From assembly GCA_017303565.1 (NCBI GenBank), contig JAFLCM010000039.1, positions 1 to 11,032 on the forward strand: DNA of 11,032 bases, written 5' to 3'. Both the position numbers and the translations under genes were made by a program. Position 1 is the first letter of the stretch. Each line of letters starts with the position of its first letter. Source of the DNA: Planctomycetota bacterium (lineage in GTDB: Bacteria > Planctomycetota > Phycisphaerae > Phycisphaerales > UBA1924). The notes under the pieces are model-generated. The model was not told where the DNA came from and ran no database searches. It saw nothing but the letters and a program-made list of their open reading frames with translations. Of this stretch, positions 1 through 6,687 are shown one piece after another.

Positions 1-1234
1 CGGGGGCGGGGGCGAGGCAGCGCCCGCGGTGCTGCGGGTGGATTCGACGCTGCGGGCGCTGCAGCGGCTGGCGGGGGCGTACCGCAGGGCGCACGCGCAC
101 CTGCGGGTGGTCGGGGTGACTGGCTCGAACGGAAAGACAACGACGACGCGCCTGCTCGACACGATTCTGGCCGCGCGGTACCGGGGGTCGGCGAGCATCA
201 AGTCGTTCAACAACCACATCGGGGTGCCGCTGACGCTGCTGGCGGCCCGCCCCGGCGACGAGTACGTGGTGTGCGAGATGGGGATGAACCACGCGGGGGA
301 GATCGCGCCGCTGACGGAGATGGGCGCTCCCGACGCAGGGGTGATCACGTCGCTGGGGCGGGCCCACATCGAGAACCTGGGGAGCGTCGAGGCGATCGCG
401 AAAGAGAAAGCGTCGATTTTCAACGGGCTGAAGCCCGAGGGGCTGGCGGTGGCGCCGGCGGACACGGCGCTCCTGGGCGAGTACCTGCGCCGCCTGCCGC
501 ACGTCGTGACATTCGGGAAGGCCGCGGCGGCGGACCTGCGGGTGACGTCGATCGAGGTCGTGCGCGACGGCGCGGGGCAGCCGTCCTCGCAGCGGTTCAC
601 GCTCAACGGGCGGTCGGCGTTCACGCTGCCGCTGTTGGGCGAGCACAACGTGATGAACGCGACGGCGGCGGTGGCGGTGGCGCGCCGGTTCGCGATGAGC
701 GACGAGGAGATCTCCGGCGCGCTGGCGGGCGCCCGCCCGCCGGAGATGCGGTTCAACCGGATCGTCGTTCGCGGCGCGTCGGTGGTGAACGACGCGTACA
801 ACGCCAGCCCGGAGTCGGTGGCGGCGGCGCTGCGGACGTTTGCCGACCTGTACCCTGCGGGGGCTGGGGCCGTGGCAGCCGCTGGGGCTTCGCGGCGCGT
901 GCTGGTCCTGGGCGACATGCTCGAACTGGGCGAGCACGCCGATAAGGCCCACGACGAGATCGCGGCCCTGATCGCGGGGGTGTGCCCGCCGGACCTTTTG
1001 GTCACGATCGGCACGCGGGCACGCCGGTACGCGGCGTGCCGGGCGAGGCTCCATGAGCACTTCGACAACGCGGATGCGGCCTCGTGCGAGGCGGTGGCGG
1101 CGCTGATCCGGCCCGGCGACGCGGTGCTGCTGAAGGCCTCGCGGCGCATGGGCCTGGAGCGGATCGTGAAGGCGCTCGAGCTCGCCCCGCCCGTCACGAC
1201 GGTGACCCCGCAGCGCACGACGGCCAAACGCTGA
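1..1234 (+). CDS. murF: UDP-N-acetylmuramoyl-tripeptide--D-alanyl-D-alanine ligase MurF (5'-truncated by the window edge)
   Basis: MurF adds D-Ala-D-Ala to UDP-MurNAc-tripeptide using ATP, the last cytoplasmic step of peptidoglycan precursor synthesis. The reading frame is open from base 2 with no stop, so the gene begins to the left. About 410 residues are visible, against roughly 450 for the family, and most of the N-terminal substrate-binding domain is missing. In order one sees the Mur-ligase P-loop GVTGSNGKTT (from base 113), the central-domain block with FNNHIGVPLTLL and EMGMNHAGEIAPL, the HIENLGSVEAIAKEK segment, GEHNVMNATAA, the MurF-typical NDAYNASPES, and the C-terminal domain with VLGDMLELGEHA and LLKASRRMGLE. 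NDAYN.SP and the tail motif favour MurF over MurE or MurD. The stop is TGA at 1232-1234. mraY follows after 46 bases in the same direction, the usual order in mur clusters, so the two are probably co-transcribed. Confidence 0.97.
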   Translation, partial: GGGGEAAPAVLRVDSTLRALQRLAGAYRRAHAHLRVVGVTGSNGKTTTTRLLDTILAARYRGSASIKSFNNHIGVPLTLLAARPGDEYVVCEMGMNHAGEIAPLTEMGAPDAGVITSLGRAHIENLGSVEAIAKEKASIFNGLKPEGLAVAPADTALLGEYLRRLPHVVTFGKAAAADLRVTSIEVVRDGAGQPSSQRFTLNGRSAFTLPLLGEHNVMNATAAVAVARRFAMSDEEISGALAGARPPEMRFNRIVVRGASVVNDAYNASPESVAAALRTFADLYPAGAGAVAAAGASRRVLVLGDMLELGEHADKAHDEIAALIAGVCPPDLLVTIGTRARRYAACRARLHEHFDNADAASCEAVAALIRPGDAVLLKASRRMGLERIVKALELAPPVTTVTPQRTTAKR

Positions 1235-1280
1235 CCTCTCTCCTTCGACCTCGTTCCTCTCTTACCTTCCCCACCCACCC
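1235..1280 (+). other. C-rich polypyrimidine murF-mraY junction
   Basis: The 46-base gap holds 26 C, 14 T, 4 A and only 2 G, in a region where C and G are otherwise both abundant. No Shine-Dalgarno-like purine run precedes the mraY GTG. C-rich, G-poor RNA is the kind of sequence bound by Rho and, when pyrimidine-rich, by ribosomal protein S1. Which of these applies, if either, cannot be told from sequence. Confidence 0.5.
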
Positions 1281-2456
1281 GTGCTCTTCAACCTTGTCGA
1301 ATACCTCCGGGACTGGCTCACGCGGAACGACCTGTACCGCTGGGTAATGATCATCGACCAGCGCGAGTTCCGCGTGCTGGCGGCGGCTCTGCTGTCGTTC
1401 GCGATCGTGCTGGTCTTCGGCAAGCGGGTGATCCGCTGGCTGACCAGCAAGAAGATCGGCGACCAGGCGAAGTTCGACGTCAAGGCGCTGGAGGACGCCA
1501 ACGCGGGCAAGGCCAACACGCCGACGATGGGCGGGCTGCTCATCGCCGCGGCGATCGGCGTCTCGACGCTGCTGCTCGCCGACATGCGGAACACCTACGT
1601 GCAGTTGGCGCTGATCGTGCTGGTGTGGCTGGCCGCGGTGGGCGGGGCCGACGACTGGCTGAAACTGACGGCGTCGTCGCGCGGTTCGAACTCGCGCCAG
1701 GGCCTTTACGCGTGGGAGAAACTGGTCTTCCAGGTCGGCATCGGGCTCTTGGCGGGGTACTTCGCGTACCGGGCGGGGTTCACGGTGAACGCCGACAAGA
1801 GCCTGGCGCACGTCGTGAACCTGCCGTTCCAGAAGACCTACGCCAACTCATTGTCGGGGCCGAACCCCTCGCTGCTGTATTGGGAGATCGGCGGGTACAC
1901 CATCCTGATGCTGCTGATGATGACGGGGATGTCCAACGCGGTGAACATCACCGACGGGATGGACGGGCTGGCGGGCGGCGTGTCGGCGGTGGTCGCGTTC
2001 GGGCTGACGATCCTGTGCCTGATCGCGGGGAGCGAGGACTTGGCGAAGTTCCTGCTGGTGCCGTACGTCTCGACGGCGCAGGAACTGGCGGTGGTGACGG
2101 GGGCGCTGGCGGGGGCGTGCCTGGGCTTCTTGTGGTGGAACTGCTCGCCGGCGAGCGTGTTCATGGGCGACACGGGGTCGCTGTGCCTCGGCGGGCTCCT
2201 GGGCTATATCGCGGTGGTGATCCGCCAGGACTTCGTGCTGCTGGTGATGAGCGCGGTGTTCGTGATCGAGATCGCGAGCGTGATGATCCAGGTGTCATAC
2301 TTCAAGTGGACGAAAGGCAAGCGGGTGTTCCGCTGCGCCCCCTACCACTGGCACCTGCGGATGGGCGGGTGGCCCGAGCAGCGAATCGTGGCGCGTTTCT
2401 GGATCATGAGCGTGATCGCCGTCGCCGTGGGGCTGGCGACGCTGAAACTGCGGTGA
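1281..2456 (+). CDS. mraY: Phospho-N-acetylmuramoyl-pentapeptide-transferase MraY
   Basis: MraY is the integral membrane enzyme that transfers phospho-MurNAc-pentapeptide from UDP to undecaprenyl phosphate, making lipid I. The 391-residue product is slightly longer than the usual 320-360. It shows many hydrophobic helices and the family motifs: TMGGLL; the Mg-binding pair D124-D125 in ADDWLK; NAVNITDGMDGLAGG with D225 and D228; FMGDTGSLCLGG with D297; and the C-terminal block FWIMSV ... GLATLKLR. The loop that is HHH in most MraY proteins reads H356-W357-H358 here. The start is a GTG; no upstream in-frame start was seen and there is no Shine-Dalgarno sequence, only a pyrimidine-rich leader. 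It follows murF in the same direction and ends 21 bases from the convergent kinase gene, so no further mur gene lies downstream here. Confidence 0.98.
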   Translation: MLFNLVEYLRDWLTRNDLYRWVMIIDQREFRVLAAALLSFAIVLVFGKRVIRWLTSKKIGDQAKFDVKALEDANAGKANTPTMGGLLIAAAIGVSTLLLADMRNTYVQLALIVLVWLAAVGGADDWLKLTASSRGSNSRQGLYAWEKLVFQVGIGLLAGYFAYRAGFTVNADKSLAHVVNLPFQKTYANSLSGPNPSLLYWEIGGYTILMLLMMTGMSNAVNITDGMDGLAGGVSAVVAFGLTILCLIAGSEDLAKFLLVPYVSTAQELAVVTGALAGACLGFLWWNCSPASVFMGDTGSLCLGGLLGYIAVVIRQDFVLLVMSAVFVIEIASVMIQVSYFKWTKGKRVFRCAPYHWHLRMGGWPEQRIVARFWIMSVIAVAVGLATLKLR

Positions 2457-2482
2457 GGGCGGGGGCCCCGGCTCGGCTCACC
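2452..2482. terminator. Candidate bidirectional stem-loop between convergent mraY and kinase genes
   Basis: GGTGAG (2452-2457) and CTCACC (2477-2482) are perfect inverted copies, and they contain the stop codons of both genes. Inside, CGGG and CCCG (2460-2470) can form a 4-bp hairpin with a 3-base loop. There is no T-run on either side, so classical intrinsic termination is doubtful. The position, with only 21 bases between two convergent stops, is where a shared terminator would sit. Confidence 0.35.
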
Positions 2483-4739
2483 CGCAGCCCGGCTTGCCTT
2501 CTTCGGACGCCTCGATGTCCCTCTGCAGGTTGCGGAAGGTCTCGAGGTCGCGCTTGGCGCGACCGTCGCGGCCGCCGGTTTGCTCGTTGGCGAAAACCAG
2601 TCTCTCCATCACCATCACCGAGTCCTCGGCGGCGGCGAGCGCCTCGCCCTTGCGGCCCAGTCGGCACAGCGCTTTCGCGATGTAGTGCTGCGTGACGGCG
2701 TAGTCGCGTTGGGTGCGGTCGTTGGATTCTTCCTCCATCAGTTTCCGTCGCACCTCGAGCGACTCGCGGAACTTCGTAAGGGCGTCGGCCGGCTTGTTCT
2801 GCGCCAAGAGCGCGTCGCCGATCTTGTTCAGGATCACGCCCTGGTTGCGCCGGTTGTTCTCGTCCTTCGCGTTCTCCGCCGCGAGCACGTCGTAGAACTT
2901 CTTCGCCTCCTCGAACCTGGACATCGCCCCGGCGGCGTCGCCCTTGTCGAGCAGGATCTGGCCGTCCTGGGTGCGCTGGTCGGCGATCATCTTCCGCAGG
3001 GCCGACGGGGCCTTGGGGTCGTCCTTAAACCTCTCGAGAATCGTCCGGGCTTCCTGCGAGAACTTGGCGGCCTCGTCGAGGCGGTTCATCTTCTGCATCG
3101 CGTCGGCTGTACGGACGAGCGCGCCCGCGAGCTTGTGGGCGTGGTCGGCGGAGGCGGGGTTGGCCGCCGCCTGCTCGCGCCGGATTCGCAGCGCCTCCTC
3201 GTAGAGCGGGAGGGCCTTGCTGGGCTGGTTGTCGGTGGGGCTGCGGAGCCCGCCGACGAGGTCGCCCATGCGGGAGAGGATGTTGGCGCGGTGGCTCTGG
3301 GCGGCCGGGGCGTTGCTCATGTTCTCCGGCATGGATTCGAGGTGCTTCTGCAGGGCGCCGAGCAGCACGTCGCGGGCCTTCTTGCCGCCCTCGATCTTCG
3401 ACACCTCGGTGTCGTACTGGCCGATGACGGTGTTGAGGCCTGTGTCGATGTAGCCGATCGCGGAGGCCAGTTGCACGTTGCGCTCGTCGGCGAAGGCGCG
3501 CTGGCGCTGGGCCTCGTTGCGCTGGTACATCGCCACGCCCAGCCCCGCCGCGAGCGACACCACCACCGCGGCGAGCGCGCCCATGGCGTAGCGGTTGCGG
3601 CGCAGGAACTTGCCGGCGCGGTACAGCGGGCGATCGGGCGAGGCGATGACCGGGTGCCCGTCGAGGTGGCGGCGGATGTCCTCGGCGAACTGCTCGGCGG
3701 AGAGGTAGCGCCGGCGGGCCTCCTTGCGCATCGCCATCAGCACGATGTTGTCGACGTCGCCGCTGAGGCGGCGCTTCAGGCGGTCGGGCTGGCCCTCGCG
3801 CGAGCGGGCCAGTTCGCTCGCGTCGATCACCTTGGTCTCGCCCATCGAGGTGACGAACGAGTCCGACTGGGTGACGGCGGTCGAGGGCCGGGCCGGCTCC
3901 GACTCGCACACGATCCGCTTGATCTCTTCTTCGAGCTTGGTGCGGAAGCGGTACGGGCGGCGGCCGGTGAGGAGTTCGTACAGCACCACGCCCAGCGCGT
4001 AGATGTCGCTGGAGGTCGAGATCGGGTCGCCGCGCACCTGCTCGGGGCTGGCGTACTCGGTGGTCATGACGCGCAGGCCCAGTTCCGTCGGGTCGGCCAT
4101 GACGGCGGCGAGCTGCGGGTTCAGCACCTTGGCGATGCCGAAGTCCATGATCTTCACCTGCCCGTCGGCGGTGACGAGGATGTTGCTGGGCTTGAGGTCT
4201 CGGTGGACGATCAGGTTCTGGTGGGCGTGCTGCACGCCGGCGCACACCTGGCGGAACAGGTCGAGGCGCTCCTTCACGCTCATTCGCTCGTCGTCGCAGT
4301 GGCGGTCGATGGGCTTGCCCTCGATGTACTCCATGACGAAGTACGGGCGTCCGTCCTCGGCGGTGTCGGCGTCGATCAGCCGCGCGATGTTCGGGTGGTT
4401 CAGCGCCGCCAGCACCTGGCGCTCGATGGTGAAGCGGCGCAGGATCTCCTCGGAGTCCATGCCGCGCTTGATCACCTTCAGCGCCACGCGGGTCTTGAAC
4501 TGGTCGTCGGTGCGGACCGCGAGGTACACCACGCCCATGCCGCCCCGGCCCAGTTCGCCCGTGATCCGGTACGAGCCGATCTTTTCGGGGCGCGGCTCCG
4601 ACGGCGTGTACATGCTCGCCGACGCGAGGCGGCTGCTCGCGGGGCGCGAAGGCCCGGGGCCGCTCATCGGCCCGGTCAGCCCGCTCGTGTCGGGGCGGTC
4701 CGGCGTGTCACTCGATCGGTAAGGCTCGGGCAGGCGCAT
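2478..4739 (-). CDS. Membrane-anchored Hanks-type serine/threonine protein kinase with C-terminal TPR repeats
   Basis: Predicted to phosphorylate Ser/Thr of unknown targets. Numbered from the ATG at 4739 (753 residues), the kinase domain spans about residues 57-330 with every key motif: glycine loop GRGGMG (64-69), VALK with K88, HRDLKPSN (catalytic D181), DFG (199-201), TEYASPEQ as the APE-equivalent, and DIYALGVVLYELLTG. It therefore looks active. A single hydrophobic helix (about 384-405) follows, then a region of TPR-like helical repeats (about 478-705) probably on the far side of the membrane. The first 55 residues are Pro/Ser-rich and low in complexity. I chose the ATG because GGAG sits 6 bases upstream; a GTG at 4772 would add 11 residues. 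The architecture is common in planctomycetes. It lies downstream of the STAS gene in the same direction. Substrates cannot be inferred from the sequence alone. Confidence 0.95.
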   Translation of the reverse strand: MRLPEPYRSSDTPDRPDTSGLTGPMSGPGPSRPASSRLASASMYTPSEPRPEKIGSYRITGELGRGGMGVVYLAVRTDDQFKTRVALKVIKRGMDSEEILRRFTIERQVLAALNHPNIARLIDADTAEDGRPYFVMEYIEGKPIDRHCDDERMSVKERLDLFRQVCAGVQHAHQNLIVHRDLKPSNILVTADGQVKIMDFGIAKVLNPQLAAVMADPTELGLRVMTTEYASPEQVRGDPISTSSDIYALGVVLYELLTGRRPYRFRTKLEEEIKRIVCESEPARPSTAVTQSDSFVTSMGETKVIDASELARSREGQPDRLKRRLSGDVDNIVLMAMRKEARRRYLSAEQFAEDIRRHLDGHPVIASPDRPLYRAGKFLRRNRYAMGALAAVVVSLAAGLGVAMYQRNEAQRQRAFADERNVQLASAIGYIDTGLNTVIGQYDTEVSKIEGGKKARDVLLGALQKHLESMPENMSNAPAAQSHRANILSRMGDLVGGLRSPTDNQPSKALPLYEEALRIRREQAAANPASADHAHKLAGALVRTADAMQKMNRLDEAAKFSQEARTILERFKDDPKAPSALRKMIADQRTQDGQILLDKGDAAGAMSRFEEAKKFYDVLAAENAKDENNRRNQGVILNKIGDALLAQNKPADALTKFRESLEVRRKLMEEESNDRTQRDYAVTQHYIAKALCRLGRKGEALAAAEDSVMVMERLVFANEQTGGRDGRAKRDLETFRNLQRDIEASEEGKPGCG

Positions 4740-4764
4740 GCGGCTCTCCGTCGGTCCAACTGGG

Positions 4765-4798
4765 GCGAACACCCTGCGAACACAATAACCCCGTTCGC
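4765..4798 (-). promoter_or_regulatory. GCGAAC repeat cluster upstream of the kinase start
   Basis: On the plus strand GCGAACAC occurs at 4765-4772 and again at 4776-4783, 11 bases apart, about one helical turn. An inverted copy, GTTCGC, follows at 4793-4798. The cluster lies about 25-60 bases upstream of the chosen kinase ATG, where an operator would act. No convincing -35/-10 pair was found around it. GCGAAC is not rare in this GC-rich sequence, so this is only a candidate. Confidence 0.25.
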
Positions 4799-4812
4799 GG
4801 GTGCCCCCCGGT

Positions 4813-4842
4813 GAGAGAGACGGCGGGCCGCCCGTGCGCGCG
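4813..4842. repeat. Direct repeat copy A, upstream of the kinase gene
   Basis: About 30 bases: GAGAGAGAC, then a 5-base variable patch, GCCGCCC, and GTGCGCGCG. Copy B at 5395-5425 matches it with three substitutions and one extra C. This copy sits 74 bases upstream of the kinase ATG. Read in the direction of transcription, it ends in a CT-rich run (GTCTCTCTC). Confidence 0.6.
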
Positions 4843-4900
4843 CTTCATTTTCATCTTTGGCTCAGAATACGAACAGCGCCCGACCAACGGCCCGGCCTCG

Positions 4901-5299
4901 TTACGCCGCATCCGCCACGGCGGTGTGCACAACGCCGCGCACGCCGCAGACCCGCACCCAGTCCAACAGGCTCGGGCTGACGACGACCACCAGTTCGGTC
5001 CCGCTCAGAAGCGCCAAGCGGTGGGCAATCACGAGGCACGCCACCAGCGAGGAATCCGCGGTGCGGACGCTGGAAAGGTCCATCACGATGACGTGGACGC
5101 CGGGGCGGGCGAGTTCGCCGACGGCCCGCTTCAGGCCATCGACGCAGCCGGGCTCGGTGGCGTCCTCCCAGGAGCACGAGACCAGCCCCACGCCGTGGGC
5201 CGCATCGGGCATGGCCCGCACGCGGACGCTGGCGCGCCAGCCGACGCTGTCGGAAGGGCGGCACTTCGATTCCGTGATGGACGAACGGCTCCAGAACAC
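4901..5299 (-). CDS. Small STAS-domain protein (anti-sigma factor antagonist-like)
   Basis: The C-terminal two thirds reads as a STAS domain, the fold of SpoIIAA/RsbV-type anti-anti-sigma factors. HVIVMDLSSVRTADSSLVAC matches the family core ('DLSGV.F.DSSGLG'), followed by a helix (IAHRLALLSGTELVVVVSP) and the closing LLDWVRVCGVRGVVHTAV. The serine in TADSSL (S83 counted from the GTG) is at the site phosphorylated in SpoIIAA, so phospho-control is plausible. The usual Gly after the two serines is Leu here. I place the start at the GTG (5299-5297), because AGGAGG lies 5 bases upstream; an ATG at 5317 would add 6 residues. This gives 132 residues, with about 25 before the domain. TAA ends it at 4901. 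No anti-sigma kinase of RsbW type and no sigma factor lie nearby; the Hanks kinase downstream in the same direction is the obvious candidate partner. The divergence from canonical STAS keeps confidence below certainty. Confidence 0.75.
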   Translation of the reverse strand: MFWSRSSITESKCRPSDSVGWRASVRVRAMPDAAHGVGLVSCSWEDATEPGCVDGLKRAVGELARPGVHVIVMDLSSVRTADSSLVACLVIAHRLALLSGTELVVVVSPSLLDWVRVCGVRGVVHTAVADAA

Positions 5300-5589
5300 A
5301 GTTTCCTCCTCCCGCATGCCTTCATTTCGAAGGGGCGTTCGCTGCTCATTCGTGGGCGGACCCGAACGCGGGCGGGATTGAACGGCAACATGAGGAGAGA
5401 GACAGCAAGCCGCCCCGTGCGCGCGGCTGTAAGGGCTTTCGCGGGACAGGTGGGGGTGGATTCGGGGGACGGCGTCAATGCGCCGTGCGGTGGCGGCGTG
5501 GCTGGTGCTCGAAATCGCGGCGGACAGGGGTATGCTGATCGCGTGCCCCAGGCCCCCGCTGCTCGGCGGCCACCTTCCGGAGGACGCGC
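5300..5589. other. Divergent intergenic region between STAS gene and first secreted paralog
   Basis: This 290-base gap holds the leaders of both flanking genes. On the STAS side are the AGGAGG ribosome site (5305-5310), a short CCCG/CGGG hairpin (5361-5372) and direct repeat copy B. On the plus side a TATGCT (5531-5536) could be a -10 box for the 5590 gene, but no good -35 sits 17 bases upstream. GGAGG (5579-5583) is placed 6 bases before its GTG start. I see no supported gene here. Confidence 0.5.
5395..5425. repeat. Direct repeat copy B, upstream of the STAS gene
   Basis: Second copy of the element at 4813-4842: GAGAGAGAC (5395-5403), a variable patch, GCCGCCCC and GTGCGCGCG. It lies 78 bases upstream of the alternative STAS ATG and 96 upstream of the preferred GTG, similar to the placement of copy A before the kinase. 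Both copies have the same orientation relative to the gene they precede. Confidence 0.6.
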
Positions 5590-6669
5590 GTGCTGATTTC
5601 GATGCTGGCGAGCGTGGCGGTGTGGCTGGCGCTGGTGGGCGCTGAGCCGTCACCACCCTCGACCACACCGTTCACCGCGACCGTGCTGGTGAAGGCGCCG
5701 GACGGATCGCCGATTCCTGACGCCCCTGTGCGCTTGGTCTCTGGCTTCAACCTCCAGGTTCAGATGACGGACCAGCAGGGGATCGCTGCGTTTGAGTTTC
5801 AGCGGACCCCAATTGGCTTTGTGCTTGGCGCGGGGCTGACGCCCGGATACTTCGCGCCGGTGTCGCCCGAGCTGCAGATCCATGCCGATGCCCGGTACGA
5901 AGTGCTACGCCAGCAGTATGCATTTCCAACCCGTACGGCACGCCAGGTCGGGCCCGACGAGACCTCCGCCCACTTCGAGATCGCGGCGAAGCCGGCGATC
6001 TCGGTGACGGGGCGACTGGTCGACGCCGCTGGCGGCCCGTACTTCAACAGGGGCTTCGCCGCCGTCACCTACAGCCACTCGATCACGAAGCTGCTCCCCG
6101 ACGCGCCCTTCGTGTGCCGGGGCGTGCCCAAGAGCCAGGCGGGGAGGCTGGTGATCGCCCCCGCGGGCTCGCAAATCTGGGTGATCGACCTGACCGCCGC
6201 TCAACTCTCCGCGGACTTCGACCTGGGCAACGTGGTGGTGGCGCCCGCGCCGCCGACCGCCGGCGCCCGGCTCAACTCCTCTTTCACGGCGGCCCTGTTC
6301 GACGCCAAGTGGAAGGTGATCCATCTCAGTGCGCTGCTGGTCAGGAGCGACGGGCAGGTCGTCTACAACCTGACGGTCCACGAAGACACGCGGGCCATGG
6401 GGCCCGGACTCGAGCCGCTCGACCCCGGCTACAGAACCGCGCTCGCACCCGGCACCTACTACATCGCCCCCGGCGACATCGGCTCGACCGTGGCCGACAA
6501 GCTGCTCACGCTCGTGCGAGCGAACCGCCAGGTGGAACTCGACGCGTCGAACGTGCCGAAGTTCACCGCCGTGGAGGGGCAGACGGTCGATTTCACGCTC
6601 GACCCGGCGGCGGCGAAGGCGATCATCGAGGCGATCCCGGAGCAGCCGCCGGTGACGGGGGGGCCGTAG
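5590..6669 (+). CDS. Secreted beta-sandwich protein of unknown function (paralog 1)
   Basis: I do not recognise a named family for this 359-residue protein. It starts with a short signal peptide (hydrophobic LASVAVWLALVGA, likely cut before EPS), so it is probably exported. Residues about 27-70 (TATVLVKAPDGSPIPDAPVRL ... TDQQGIAAFEF) resemble a carboxypeptidase-regulatory-like or Ig-like sandwich with a 'TD..G.A.F' turn. A second such unit begins near ISVTGRLVDAAGGP. The C-terminal third has ALAPGTYYIAPG and a tail ending in PEQPPVTGGP. No catalytic motif, lipobox or sorting signal is visible. The GTG start is supported by GGAGG 6 bases upstream; an ATG four codons further in is possible. It is followed after 18 bases by a same-direction paralog, so the two likely form an operon. 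Export and the domain resemblance are inferences from sequence pattern. Confidence 0.85.
   Translation: MLISMLASVAVWLALVGAEPSPPSTTPFTATVLVKAPDGSPIPDAPVRLVSGFNLQVQMTDQQGIAAFEFQRTPIGFVLGAGLTPGYFAPVSPELQIHADARYEVLRQQYAFPTRTARQVGPDETSAHFEIAAKPAISVTGRLVDAAGGPYFNRGFAAVTYSHSITKLLPDAPFVCRGVPKSQAGRLVIAPAGSQIWVIDLTAAQLSADFDLGNVVVAPAPPTAGARLNSSFTAALFDAKWKVIHLSALLVRSDGQVVYNLTVHEDTRAMGPGLEPLDPGYRTALAPGTYYIAPGDIGSTVADKLLTLVRANRQVELDASNVPKFTAVEGQTVDFTLDPAAAKAIIEAIPEQPPVTGGP
6502..6669 (+). repeat. Conserved 3' segment of paralog 1 (55 codons plus stop)
   Basis: The last 55 codons match the last 55 codons of the next gene (7645-7812) at 46 of 55 residues, with long exact DNA matches, for example across the codons for VELDAS and IPEQPPVTGGP. 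The rest of the two proteins is far more diverged. Confidence 0.85.
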
Positions 6670-6687
6670 GATGCGCGAGAGGGCCGG

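Noticed and set aside
4740..4772. GTG at 4772 as the kinase start
   Set aside because: The ATG at 4739 has a GGAG 6 bases upstream and the extra 11 residues add nothing recognisable; the GTG remains possible.
2580..4814. Long plus-strand open frame (744 codons) opposite the kinase
   Set aside because: It is the antisense shadow of a clearly real kinase gene; its translation is Ala/Val/Gly/Arg/His-rich without any recognisable domain, as expected in GC-rich DNA.
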